This document shows positions 1 to 5,598 of a stretch of DNA of 6,017 nucleotides, piece by piece. Each line of letters starts with the position of its first letter. The first letter of the stretch is position 1. This stretch comes from Roseiarcus sp035500275 (GTDB lineage Bacteria; Pseudomonadota; Alphaproteobacteria; Rhizobiales; Beijerinckiaceae), in assembly GCA_035500275.1 (NCBI GenBank), contig DATJXI010000234.1, positions 1-6,017 on the forward strand. The letters are read 5' to 3'. The translations under genes and the position numbers were made by a program. Below the pieces are notes generated by a model. It saw only the letters and a program-made list of their open reading frames with translations, did not search any database and was not told the origin of the DNA.

Positions 1-32
1 AAGTTTGGATCGAACAAGTTCCCAATGGCGTG

Positions 33-41
33 AAGCGGCTT
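33..41 (+). promoter_or_regulatory. AAGCGGCTT nonamer, copy 1 (candidate operator or transposase site)
   Basis: The sequence AAGCGGCTT is an odd dyad, AAGC-N-GCTT. This copy lies directly before the ribosome-binding purines and start of the HTH gene. The same nonamer occurs at 848-856 and 4338-4346 and nowhere else that I found on either strand. The preceding bases GGCGTG also resemble the GGCGAT preceding the related AAGCGGGTT at 812-820 (12 of 15 positions shared). Binding by the adjacent HTH protein would block translation initiation or transcription here; this is inference from position. Confidence 0.4.
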
Positions 42-49
42 AAGGGACG

Positions 50-619
50 ATGGTTGCGAACAAGCGTAAGGGGCGCAAAGTCGCGGAGGTCAATCCGCAG
101 GATCTGGAAAGCCATCATCGCAAGATTCTGATTACTCCAGCCGACATGCTCGGCTCCGCGCGGTTGGAGCGGCTGGCGCAGCGCCTTCGAGCGCTGCAGA
201 CGGCAAGCGGCATGACGAATCCCGAATACGCCGAGTTTCTCGGCATGTCTGGGTCCCAATTTCGGTACGTGCGGCGACGTCTAGCGAACCCCTCGGTCCA
301 TATGCTGGCGCACGTTGCGAAGCAGACGAAGATTCCGCTCTACGAATTGCTGGAGGGTCGCCGGCTTGGCAAGCGAAAGCGCTTGTCGGGTCCGCAGATG
401 AGCAAGCATTTCGGGAAGGTGGTCTCACGATTTTATGAAGCGAGTGGGCTGTCCAAACAGGAATTCGCTGACAGCATCGACGTCGGATTCTCACAGCTCT
501 ATGTGATTATGAAGGGCGATAGCAACCCGGCGCTTTTGGTAGCCGAGGAACTCGCGCAGAGACTGGGAATCACGCTGTGGCAGCTATTGGGCGTGGAGCC
601 CTTTGATGGTCCGGGGTAA
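50..619 (+). CDS. Tandem XRE-type helix-turn-helix DNA-binding protein (putative regulator)
   Basis: The 189-residue product carries two Cro/C1-like (XRE) helix-turn-helix domains. The first spans about residues 41-102 (LRALQTASGMTNPEYAEFLG, then a recognition-helix region with SGSQFRYVRR). The second spans about 119-181 (SGLSKQEFADSIDVGFSQLY, ending in the typical ITLWQLLGVE). A basic linker (RRLGKRKR, about 104-111) joins them and the N-terminus is also lysine/arginine rich. No membrane segment, signal peptide or enzymatic domain is visible, so a cytoplasmic transcriptional regulator is inferred. An in-frame TAA at 41-43 limits the upstream reach, making ATG 50 the first possible start. The purine-rich AAGGGA at 42-47 is a ribosome site but sits unusually close to the ATG. 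The nonamer AAGCGGCTT at 33-41 abuts this site and recurs before tniA and before the second tniB, so autoregulation and control of the transposition genes is possible. It could instead be an unrelated flanking host gene; the family name and targets are not recognised. Confidence 0.82.
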   Translation: MVANKRKGRKVAEVNPQDLESHHRKILITPADMLGSARLERLAQRLRALQTASGMTNPEYAEFLGMSGSQFRYVRRRLANPSVHMLAHVAKQTKIPLYELLEGRRLGKRKRLSGPQMSKHFGKVVSRFYEASGLSKQEFADSIDVGFSQLYVIMKGDSNPALLVAEELAQRLGITLWQLLGVEPFDGPG

Positions 620-660
620 GGCGTCCAACCGGAAAAACATTCGGTCGAGCGCATTTCGCC

Positions 661-689
661 TTGCGCCAATTTAATAGAAAACATAACAC
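661..689 (+). promoter_or_regulatory. Weak candidate promoter in AT-rich stretch
   Basis: TTGCGC at 661-666 and TAACAC at 684-689 are spaced by 17 bases in the most AT-rich part of the gap before tniA. The -35 match is fair and the -10 match is poor (3 of 6). An alternative pair, TTGAGA at 823-828 and TAAAGC at 846-851, also with 17-base spacing, lies nearer the gene and overlaps the direct repeats. Neither is convincing alone; the tniABQ promoter should lie somewhere in 620-854. Confidence 0.18.
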
Positions 690-693
690 TTGC

Positions 694-712
694 GCATGCG
701 GAATCCGCTTGC
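694..712. promoter_or_regulatory. 19-bp quasi-palindrome upstream of tniA (candidate operator)
   Basis: Eight of nine base pairs match around a central A at 703: GCA-T-GCGGA-A-TCCGC-T-TGC, with one T/T mismatch. On the minus strand its core reads AAGCGGATT, one base different from the AAGCGGCTT nonamer found elsewhere. It sits about 150 bp upstream of tniA, just after an AT-rich stretch (about 669-690). The symmetry suits a dimeric DNA-binding protein; no flanking T-run supports a terminator. Confidence 0.35.
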
Positions 713-798
713 AATTTCGACCATGGCTGTGCTCTTGGCGGCGATCGTCAGCCTGTCCGCGGCCATCTAGCCGTGAGAATCCGGAATGAGCAATTTCA

Positions 799-820
799 AC
801 ACGTTGGCGATAAGCGGGTT
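799..820 (+). repeat. Direct repeat unit 1 of a pair upstream of tniA
   Basis: This unit reads ACACGT, five bases, ATAAGCGG, then GTT. Unit 2 (833-856) reads ACACGT, six bases, ATAAAGCGG, then CTT. The pair share both blocks in the same orientation and order, with starts 34 bases apart. Short repeated sites of this size next to the transposase gene are typical of transposase-binding sites at the ends of Tn7-like and Tn5053-like elements, but regulator binding would look the same. Confidence 0.45.
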
Positions 821-832
821 ATTTGAGAAAGT

Positions 833-856
833 ACACGTAATTTGATAAAGCGGCTT
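833..856 (+). repeat. Direct repeat unit 2, containing AAGCGGCTT copy 2 and overlapping the tniA TTG
   Basis: This unit has ACACGT at 833-838 and AAGCGGCTT at 848-856, matching unit 1 at 799-820. It also overlaps a second, offset direct repeat: TTATTTGAGAAAG (819-831) and TAATTTGATAAAG (838-850) agree at 11 of 13 bases with a 19-base period. The last two bases overlap the farthest-upstream candidate start codon of tniA (TTG at 855). A protein bound here would occlude tniA expression; a transposase-binding function is the alternative. Confidence 0.45.
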
Positions 857-2540
857 GGCTTCGGACATCATATCTGAGAATCTGCCTCTCTGGCGATTTG
901 ATCCGATTCGAGGCGGCGTGCGCGGGGAACAAGAGGAGCTTGAAACTCCGGAAGCCAGCATGCGTTGGCGTGAAGGGTTCCGCCGGCACGAAGCCATCCG
1001 CGGCTTGGTTGAGCGTCACGCGGGACTGCTTCGAACCACCGACGTGAAGGATGTCGCTTGGGGTCTCGGGGTGAGTCAGGCGACGCTCTATCGCCTAATC
1101 ACAACGTACAGGGCTGTCGGAACTGTCGAAGCCCTGATGCCCCGGACGAGTGGCCGACCTGCGGGCCTTCGGCTGCTCGATAAGAAGGTCGAAGCGCTCA
1201 TCGCCAAGTGCATTCGTGAAATCTACCTCACGCCGAACCGACCGACGCTTAAACGGTTGACCGACGAAGTGCATGCCAAATGCGCCGCCGCGGGATTTTC
1301 ATTGCCGGATCGTCGGACCATTCGAGCCCGCGTGCTGGCGATCCCAGAACGGACGAGGGCCCTGCGCAGATCGGATGCGTTGGGCGTCAAAGCGACAACG
1401 CCGACGCCGGGCAAGCTCGTGGCGACCAGACCCCTGGAGATCGTCCAGATCGATCACACCGAGGTCGATGTCATGGTGGTCGACGAAGAAAACAGACAGC
1501 CGCTGCCGGGGCGTCCATGGCTGACCTTGGCGATAGACGTGTTTTCTCGAATGGTGACCGGATTTCATCTCTCGATGTCTGAGCCCTCACGGCTATCGAT
1601 AGGTCTATGCATGTTGCGGGCGACCTTCGACAAGGCCTCCTGGCTCAAGGATCATGGCGTCAGCGAGGAATGGCCGACAGTGGGGCTTCCGGAAATTATC
1701 GGGGTTGATAACGGCTCCGATTTCAAGAGCGCGACTTTTCGGCGGGCCTGCGAAAACGAGGGCATTCGAGTCGAGTTTCGCCCGCCAGGGCGGCCGCACT
1801 ACGGAGGCCACATCGAGCGCCTGATGGGAACGATGATGAAGGACGTGCACGCTGTGCCGGGCACGACCTTCAGCAGCGTCGGGGAACGCGGACGGCAGGA
1901 CCCGAAGCAATCCGCCGGTCTGACTTTGCACGAGCTCGAGACCTATTTTGCGATCGAGATCGTCGAGGGCTACCACCAACGAATCCATCGGGGCTTGCAA
2001 CGCGCGCCGATCGCGGTTTGGCGGGAGTTCATCGGCGAAACGCCGCTGCGAATGCCGCGCGACCGCATGGCCTTTTGGGTGTCATTCCTGCCGGAAGCGC
2101 GTCGCAAATTGCGGCCCGACGGCGTCCACATGTTCGGCTCCCTGAAATACTGGCACGGCGCTCTGGCCGCGGAGCTCGGTCGTTCGGGACGAGAAGTCGT
2201 CGTCAAGTACGATCCTCGCGACATCTCGAGGATCTTCGTCGGCAGGCCGTCCGGACATTTCGTGGAAGCTCACTGGAGCGATCTGACCTGGCCTGCGGTG
2301 TCCCTGCATGAGTGGAACAATCAGCAACGCGAGCGGGGCCGTTCGGCACGATCCGAGCGGGACACCGGCGCCGCCCTGCGCGCGACGGCCAGGAAGCGAA
2401 GCGTGATCGAACGCGCGAAGCGGCTGACTTACGAGGCGAATGAAAAGCACCTGCCGCAATCGCGGAAATCCGTGGACGAGACGGGCTTTGGATCGCTGAA
2501 GGGCGTCGACTCGTCCACACCGGTTCCGGGAGAAGGGTAG
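855..2540 (+). CDS. tniA: TniA-type DDE transposase (Tn5053/Tn402 family, TnsB/MuA-like)
   Basis: The 561-residue protein has the Tni transposase layout. An N-terminal helix-turn-helix lies at about 64-85 (VKDVAWGLGVSQATLYR). An RNase H-fold integrase core (about 190-390) carries the DDE triad: D200 in QIDHT, D285 in GVDNGSDF, and E321 in HIERLMG. The D285-E321 spacing is the usual 35 residues. A Mu-type beta-barrel domain (about 400-480, with YDPRDISRIFV) precedes a basic C-terminal tail (about 490-540), probably for contacting the ATPase partner. Length matches the family (about 560) and all catalytic residues are present, so the enzyme looks intact. It should bind element ends and perform strand cleavage and joining. 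The start is uncertain: TTG 855 is the longest option and overlaps a repeat; GTG 918 (GAGG four bases upstream) and ATG 960 (GGAAG five bases upstream) are better placed and keep all domains. The stop is 8 bases before tniB, so one operon is likely. Confidence 0.95.
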   Translation: MASDIISENLPLWRFDPIRGGVRGEQEELETPEASMRWREGFRRHEAIRGLVERHAGLLRTTDVKDVAWGLGVSQATLYRLITTYRAVGTVEALMPRTSGRPAGLRLLDKKVEALIAKCIREIYLTPNRPTLKRLTDEVHAKCAAAGFSLPDRRTIRARVLAIPERTRALRRSDALGVKATTPTPGKLVATRPLEIVQIDHTEVDVMVVDEENRQPLPGRPWLTLAIDVFSRMVTGFHLSMSEPSRLSIGLCMLRATFDKASWLKDHGVSEEWPTVGLPEIIGVDNGSDFKSATFRRACENEGIRVEFRPPGRPHYGGHIERLMGTMMKDVHAVPGTTFSSVGERGRQDPKQSAGLTLHELETYFAIEIVEGYHQRIHRGLQRAPIAVWREFIGETPLRMPRDRMAFWVSFLPEARRKLRPDGVHMFGSLKYWHGALAAELGRSGREVVVKYDPRDISRIFVGRPSGHFVEAHWSDLTWPAVSLHEWNNQQRERGRSARSERDTGAALRATARKRSVIERAKRLTYEANEKHLPQSRKSVDETGFGSLKGVDSSTPVPGEG

Positions 2541-2548
2541 GGGCGGTC

Positions 2549-3430
2549 ATGAGCGCCAGCGCTTCACACGCGAACGCCGCGACAACGGAACTTCTCGGTC
2601 TGCCCGCGCTGCAGCGAATACGCGCGATACGTTCGGAGCGTTGGGTAAGCTATCCCAGGGTGCAGAAGGCGATCCAAATCCTCGATCAGATTCTCGACCA
2701 TCCCCGCACGACGCGAATGCCCTCGGTCGCGATCTTCGGCGACTCTGGCATGGGCAAGACCATGCTGATGCAGAAGTTCTGCACGGACCATCCGCCGGGC
2801 GTCGATGCGGAAACCGAGCGGCATCGAATGCCCGTTCTGGCGCTCCAGATGACGAGCAGGCCAGGAGAACGCCGATTCTATGCGCAAATCCTCGACGCGC
2901 TTGGAGCGCCTCATAATCCAGGCGCGCGCATCGTCGATGCCGAGCGTTCCGCGCTCAACCTGCTCAGGGCCGCCCAGATCCAGATCCTCGTCATCGACGA
3001 GGTGCACAACATCCTCTCCGGCTCCTATAGAGAGCAACGAACCATGCTGAACATGCTGAGGTTCATCAGCAACGATCTCAAGGCGTCCCTCGTCTGCTTC
3101 GGAGTGATGGAAGCGCGCGAAGCCATACAGGGCGACGTGCAACTGGCGCGCCGGTTTGACGTCTTGACGATGCCGCGCTGGTCCGCCGACGAAACTTTCG
3201 AAGAGTTGGTCCGCGCCATCCTGCGCAATCAGCCGATGCGCGAAAGGAGCATTCTGACGGCGAGGGCGTTGAGGCATATTTTTGTGACTACGGACGGAGT
3301 CACGGCGCGGATTTTCCGCATGATGAACGCTCTGGCGATAGCCGCTATCGAGAGCGGGCTCGAGAGAATCACCGACGAAGCCGTCTTGGCTTGGACCCCC
3401 TTGGTCAACGGTGAGGCGGCCTTCGTATGA
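2549..3430 (+). CDS. tniB: TniB-type AAA+ transposition ATPase (TnsC-like), copy 1
   Basis: The 293-residue protein is an AAA+ ATPase of the TniB/TnsC family. It carries Walker A GDSGMGKT (64-71), Walker B ILVIDE (146-151), a conserved VHN after it, and a candidate arginine finger at R201/R202 in LARRFD. The N-terminal signature with R-W-x-x-Y-P (31-36) and HPRTTRMPS (51-59) is intact. The family forms ATP-dependent oligomers on DNA, linking TniQ-chosen target sites to the transposase. The start ATG has TAGGGG five bases upstream (2538-2543), overlapping the tniA stop, which supports translation from the same message as tniA. The 3' end overlaps tniQ by ATGA, indicating translational coupling. 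Length and motifs are normal, with no sign of damage. A second copy occurs at 4690-5598. Confidence 0.95.
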   Translation: MSASASHANAATTELLGLPALQRIRAIRSERWVSYPRVQKAIQILDQILDHPRTTRMPSVAIFGDSGMGKTMLMQKFCTDHPPGVDAETERHRMPVLALQMTSRPGERRFYAQILDALGAPHNPGARIVDAERSALNLLRAAQIQILVIDEVHNILSGSYREQRTMLNMLRFISNDLKASLVCFGVMEAREAIQGDVQLARRFDVLTMPRWSADETFEELVRAILRNQPMRERSILTARALRHIFVTTDGVTARIFRMMNALAIAAIESGLERITDEAVLAWTPLVNGEAAFV

Positions 3431-4311
3431 TCGGCAAAGCCAACGAACTGCCCCGCGCGCTGCCCTTGATCGCCCCGCCGCGCGCCGATGAGCTCCTGTC
3501 GTCATGGCTCACTAGGATCGCGCAGGACTACTATATCCCGCCGCGCGGCTTGCTGACCCATATGGGCCTTTCCTCGCCATCCGTGGAGCGTCTGGACCTG
3601 ACGCTGACCTTCGCCCAAGCGATAGCCATGAGCGGCTTCGTGCGGCAGCCCCCGGACGCCATCATCGCGATGACGCACACGAAACTCCCGACGGACTGCC
3701 AGACGCTTGTCCGGGTCAGATACCCACAACAATCCTGCCGCTCATGTGCGTCGCAGCTCAAGCGCGACGGCGCCGCCGGCGCCATTCTGAAAAGTTGGAT
3801 GCAGGGCTGGCGCGTTACATGCCGCGCCTGCGGCGGCGCCATCGTGGATGTCTGGAGCGACCTAGACGGGATAGGGCCCGAGGCTCTTGACCAATTCGAA
3901 GACGAAGCCAGGGCAGGGGAGGAGCTAGTCGAAGCGTATGCAGGAGGGCGCCAAACTTTCCAGGTCTCTCCCGCCACCGTGTTGCGGCTACTGCTGCTGC
4001 GTCGACGTCCCACGCCTCAGGAGATACGAGACCAGTCGGAGTTGCCGCGGCGCTTGATCGGCACAATGATCCCCGACTTCGACGTTACGGCCGACGATCA
4101 CGGGTTGAACACGGCGATTGGCAGATCCGCGGTTCTGCCAATGATTATACGGTTACGGCTGCTCGCCGGCCTGGCCGCCGTTATGAAAAATCCACTCGAG
4201 CAGCTTTCACTGCTGCGTCAATTCCGAGCATTTGGCCCGCAGTTTGACAGGGTGTTGGCGCAAGATCCGATCCTCACCCAGAACACGCTCCTGCAAAGCC
4301 ATCTAACCTGA
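3427..4311 (+). CDS. tniQ: TniQ-family target-selection adaptor, copy 1
   Basis: The 294-residue product has the TniQ N-terminal signature, with DELLSSWL at 21-28. Four cysteines follow as two CxxC pairs (C104/C107 and C132/C135), consistent with the zinc-binding module of the family, with W-x-x-G-W-R between them (124-129). The C-terminal half (about 180-290) is helical-looking and leucine rich. TniQ proteins connect target recognition to the TniB ATPase. At 294 residues it is shorter than Tn5053 TniQ (about 400), so the distal target-recognition part may be reduced. Its ATG overlaps the tniB stop (ATGA), and a GAGG lies about 10 bases upstream inside tniB. The gene is intact and closes the first operon; no resolvase gene follows it, unlike classical Tn5053. 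Confidence 0.92.
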   Translation: MIGKANELPRALPLIAPPRADELLSSWLTRIAQDYYIPPRGLLTHMGLSSPSVERLDLTLTFAQAIAMSGFVRQPPDAIIAMTHTKLPTDCQTLVRVRYPQQSCRSCASQLKRDGAAGAILKSWMQGWRVTCRACGGAIVDVWSDLDGIGPEALDQFEDEARAGEELVEAYAGGRQTFQVSPATVLRLLLLRRRPTPQEIRDQSELPRRLIGTMIPDFDVTADDHGLNTAIGRSAVLPMIIRLRLLAGLAAVMKNPLEQLSLLRQFRAFGPQFDRVLAQDPILTQNTLLQSHLT

Positions 4312-4337
4312 GAATCTACGCCGCGCATTATCAAGTT

Positions 4338-4346
4338 AAGCGGCTT
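4338..4346 (+). promoter_or_regulatory. AAGCGGCTT nonamer, copy 3
   Basis: This exact copy of the nonamer lies 27 bases after the tniQ stop, in the same orientation as copies 1 and 2. Upstream bases TATCAAGTT are AT-rich as at copy 2. It would be at the head of the second tniB-tniQ unit if that unit has its own promoter. Its retention here supports a common regulator or shared transposase site, by inference. Confidence 0.4.
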
Positions 4347-4395
4347 TTCTCGAAGCCCGCCGACGGTTTCTCATCTCAAGCCGTCTGCTGACACT

Positions 4396-4422
4396 CCCGG
4401 ATGGTTGGAGGACCCATCCGGG
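4396..4422. other. Perfect 9-bp stem hairpin downstream of tniQ
   Basis: CCCGGATGG (4396-4404) pairs perfectly with CCATCCGGG (4414-4422) across a nine-base loop. There is no T-run on either side, so it is not a canonical intrinsic terminator. It could still slow polymerase, stabilise the end of the tniABQ message, or act as a dyad for protein binding. It lies about 85 bases after the tniQ stop. Confidence 0.5.
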
Positions 4423-4689
4423 CCAGGGCATTTGGTCAGCCGGCCGCCCAGTTGCCGGCGCACTTTCACGCGGACGCAAGCGGGATCTCACAGGTTCCCC
4501 GGCGATCCATCCCATGCCTTTGCCCCGGTCCAAGACCCCGGCCGGACCGACGATTCCTCACCCTGTCGGTGTCGTCGATGCTGCCCCCGCTCAACCCACA
4601 GCGAAGGCTCCAGCGATGATAATTTCGAGGCTACTCACGCGGCTTCAGCACCCGCTGCCTACGCTTCACGACGGGCGTCGCCGCACGCC

Positions 4690-5598
4690 ATGCAAGGCTC
4701 GCTTCCGGCTGGTTGGCTGACCTTTACCGGGAGGGAGTTGAACCCTCTGGATCGCGTCAAGAGGTTTCAGAACTTCATGTTCATCCTCCTCTGCTTAGCT
4801 TTTCCTGTCGCAAGGATCGCCTATCCAAAGGCCGTCCTGATCCTCGATCACTTGAACAAATTGCTCAAGCATCCGCGCACGACGCGAATGCCGTCGCTGA
4901 TCGTTTATGGCGACAGCGGGATGGGCAAGTCCATGCTGGTCGACAAGTTCAAGGCGGAGTGCGCGATGGGCTGCGCCGCTGGCTCGACGCCAAACTCGAA
5001 TAAGCTACTCGTCGTGGAACTGAGCGGGCGTCCCACCGAGCGAAGACTCTTTTCTCAAATCCTCTCCGCCGTCGAAGCGCCGCAGAGCCCTCGAGCCAGC
5101 ATCGTCGATATGGAGAGGGAGGCCATCAACACGCTTCGAGACGTTGGCGTTCAAATTCTTGTTCTCGACGAGATTCACAATCTTCTCGCCGGGTCGTGGA
5201 GAGAACAGCGCATTGTCCTGAACACCCTGCGCTTTCTCAGCAACGAGTTGAAACTTTCGCTCGTCTGCTTCGGGATCATGGAGGCAAGAGACGCCATCAA
5301 CGGCGACGTTCAATTGGCGCGCCGCTTCGACACCGTCACGTTGCCGCGATGGACCGCCGGCAAAGAGTTCGAACAACTTGTCCTCGCCATCGTTCGTAAT
5401 CTTCCGTTGCGGGAACCCAGCGTGCTGACGGTGAAGGGCCTCCGGCGCGTTCTCCATCTTAGCGGCGGCGTCAGTTCTCGCATTTTCCGAATGCTCAACG
5501 ATCTGGCGATCGAGGCGATCGAAACAGGAGCGGAATGCATCACCGACAACGCGGTCGAGAAGTATAGGCCGATCTCAGAAAACGAGGTGGCTTTCTAA
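4690..5598 (+). CDS. tniB: TniB-type AAA+ transposition ATPase, copy 2, with unusual N-terminus
   Basis: From ATG 4690 this gives 302 residues. Walker A GDSGMGKS is at 74-81 and Walker B ILVLDE at 156-161, followed by IHN; the LARRFD arginine motif is at about 209-214. From Walker B to PRW it matches copy 1 at 49 of 66 residues, so the motor appears functional. The N-terminus is odd. Residues resembling the family (NPLDRVKRFQ) are separated from IAYPKA by a hydrophobic stretch about 11 residues longer than in copy 1 (FMFILLCLAF), and the usual R-W before x-x-Y-P is lost. Start choice is weak. ATG 4690 has no good ribosome site, TTG 4738 directly abuts GGGAGGGAG, and ATG 4777 (AAGAGG 12 bases upstream) would remove the NPLDR segment. 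The frame is open back to TTG 4405 but that extension looks non-coding. The stop overlaps the next tniQ by one base (TAATG). It may be a second ATPase for the same TniA, or a duplicate decaying at its 5' end. Confidence 0.85.
   Translation: MQGSLPAGWLTFTGRELNPLDRVKRFQNFMFILLCLAFPVARIAYPKAVLILDHLNKLLKHPRTTRMPSLIVYGDSGMGKSMLVDKFKAECAMGCAAGSTPNSNKLLVVELSGRPTERRLFSQILSAVEAPQSPRASIVDMEREAINTLRDVGVQILVLDEIHNLLAGSWREQRIVLNTLRFLSNELKLSLVCFGIMEARDAINGDVQLARRFDTVTLPRWTAGKEFEQLVLAIVRNLPLREPSVLTVKGLRRVLHLSGGVSSRIFRMLNDLAIEAIETGAECITDNAVEKYRPISENEVAF

Larger units (their letters stand above)
4312..4689. other. 378-bp gap between tniQ and second tniB: hairpin and motif, no convincing gene
   Basis: No recognisable protein is encoded. 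The open frame of the second tniB runs back to about 4405, but its extra residues are proline, arginine, serine and cysteine rich (for example PCRCRRCC) and resemble no TniB N-terminus. Other frames give only short ORFs of similar quality. The stretch holds the AAGCGGCTT nonamer at 4338-4346 and a perfect 9-bp hairpin at 4396-4422. A weaker 6-bp inverted repeat (CGGTCC/GGACCG) lies at 4526-4549. GATAAT at 4618-4623 is the only good -10-like hexamer, with no matching -35. It may be a promoter/leader region for the second module or a scar left by loss of an upstream gene. Confidence 0.55.

Noticed and set aside
649..666. Terminator hairpin GCGCA/TGCGC after the HTH gene
   Set aside because: The stem is only 5 bp with an 8-base loop and no real T-tract follows.
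620..854. Terminal inverted repeat of the TGTCA/TGTACA type
   Set aside because: TGTCC at about 754 and GTACACG at 831-837 resemble known ends slightly, but no inverted partner or target duplication is visible in the window, so no end can be called.
2564..3505. Long minus-strand open frame (313 codons) opposite the first tniB
   Set aside because: It lies antisense to a clear AAA+ gene and reaches into tniQ, with arginine/histidine-rich composition and no motif. It is a shadow of GC-rich coding sequence, as are the other minus-strand frames.
4526..4549. Inverted repeat CGGTCC/GGACCG
   Set aside because: A 6-bp GC-rich stem with a 12-base loop is easily expected by chance in such sequence.
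4405..4689. N-terminal extension of the second TniB giving a 397-residue protein from TTG 4405
   Set aside because: The extra residues have shadow-like composition with many P, R, S and C, do not resemble TniB, and make the protein about 100 residues longer than copy 1. The TTG falls in the hairpin loop.
2705..4892. 17-bp identical repeat at 2705-2721 and 4876-4892
   Set aside because: It encodes the conserved RTTRMP segment in both tniB copies, so it is explained by gene homology rather than a mobile repeat.
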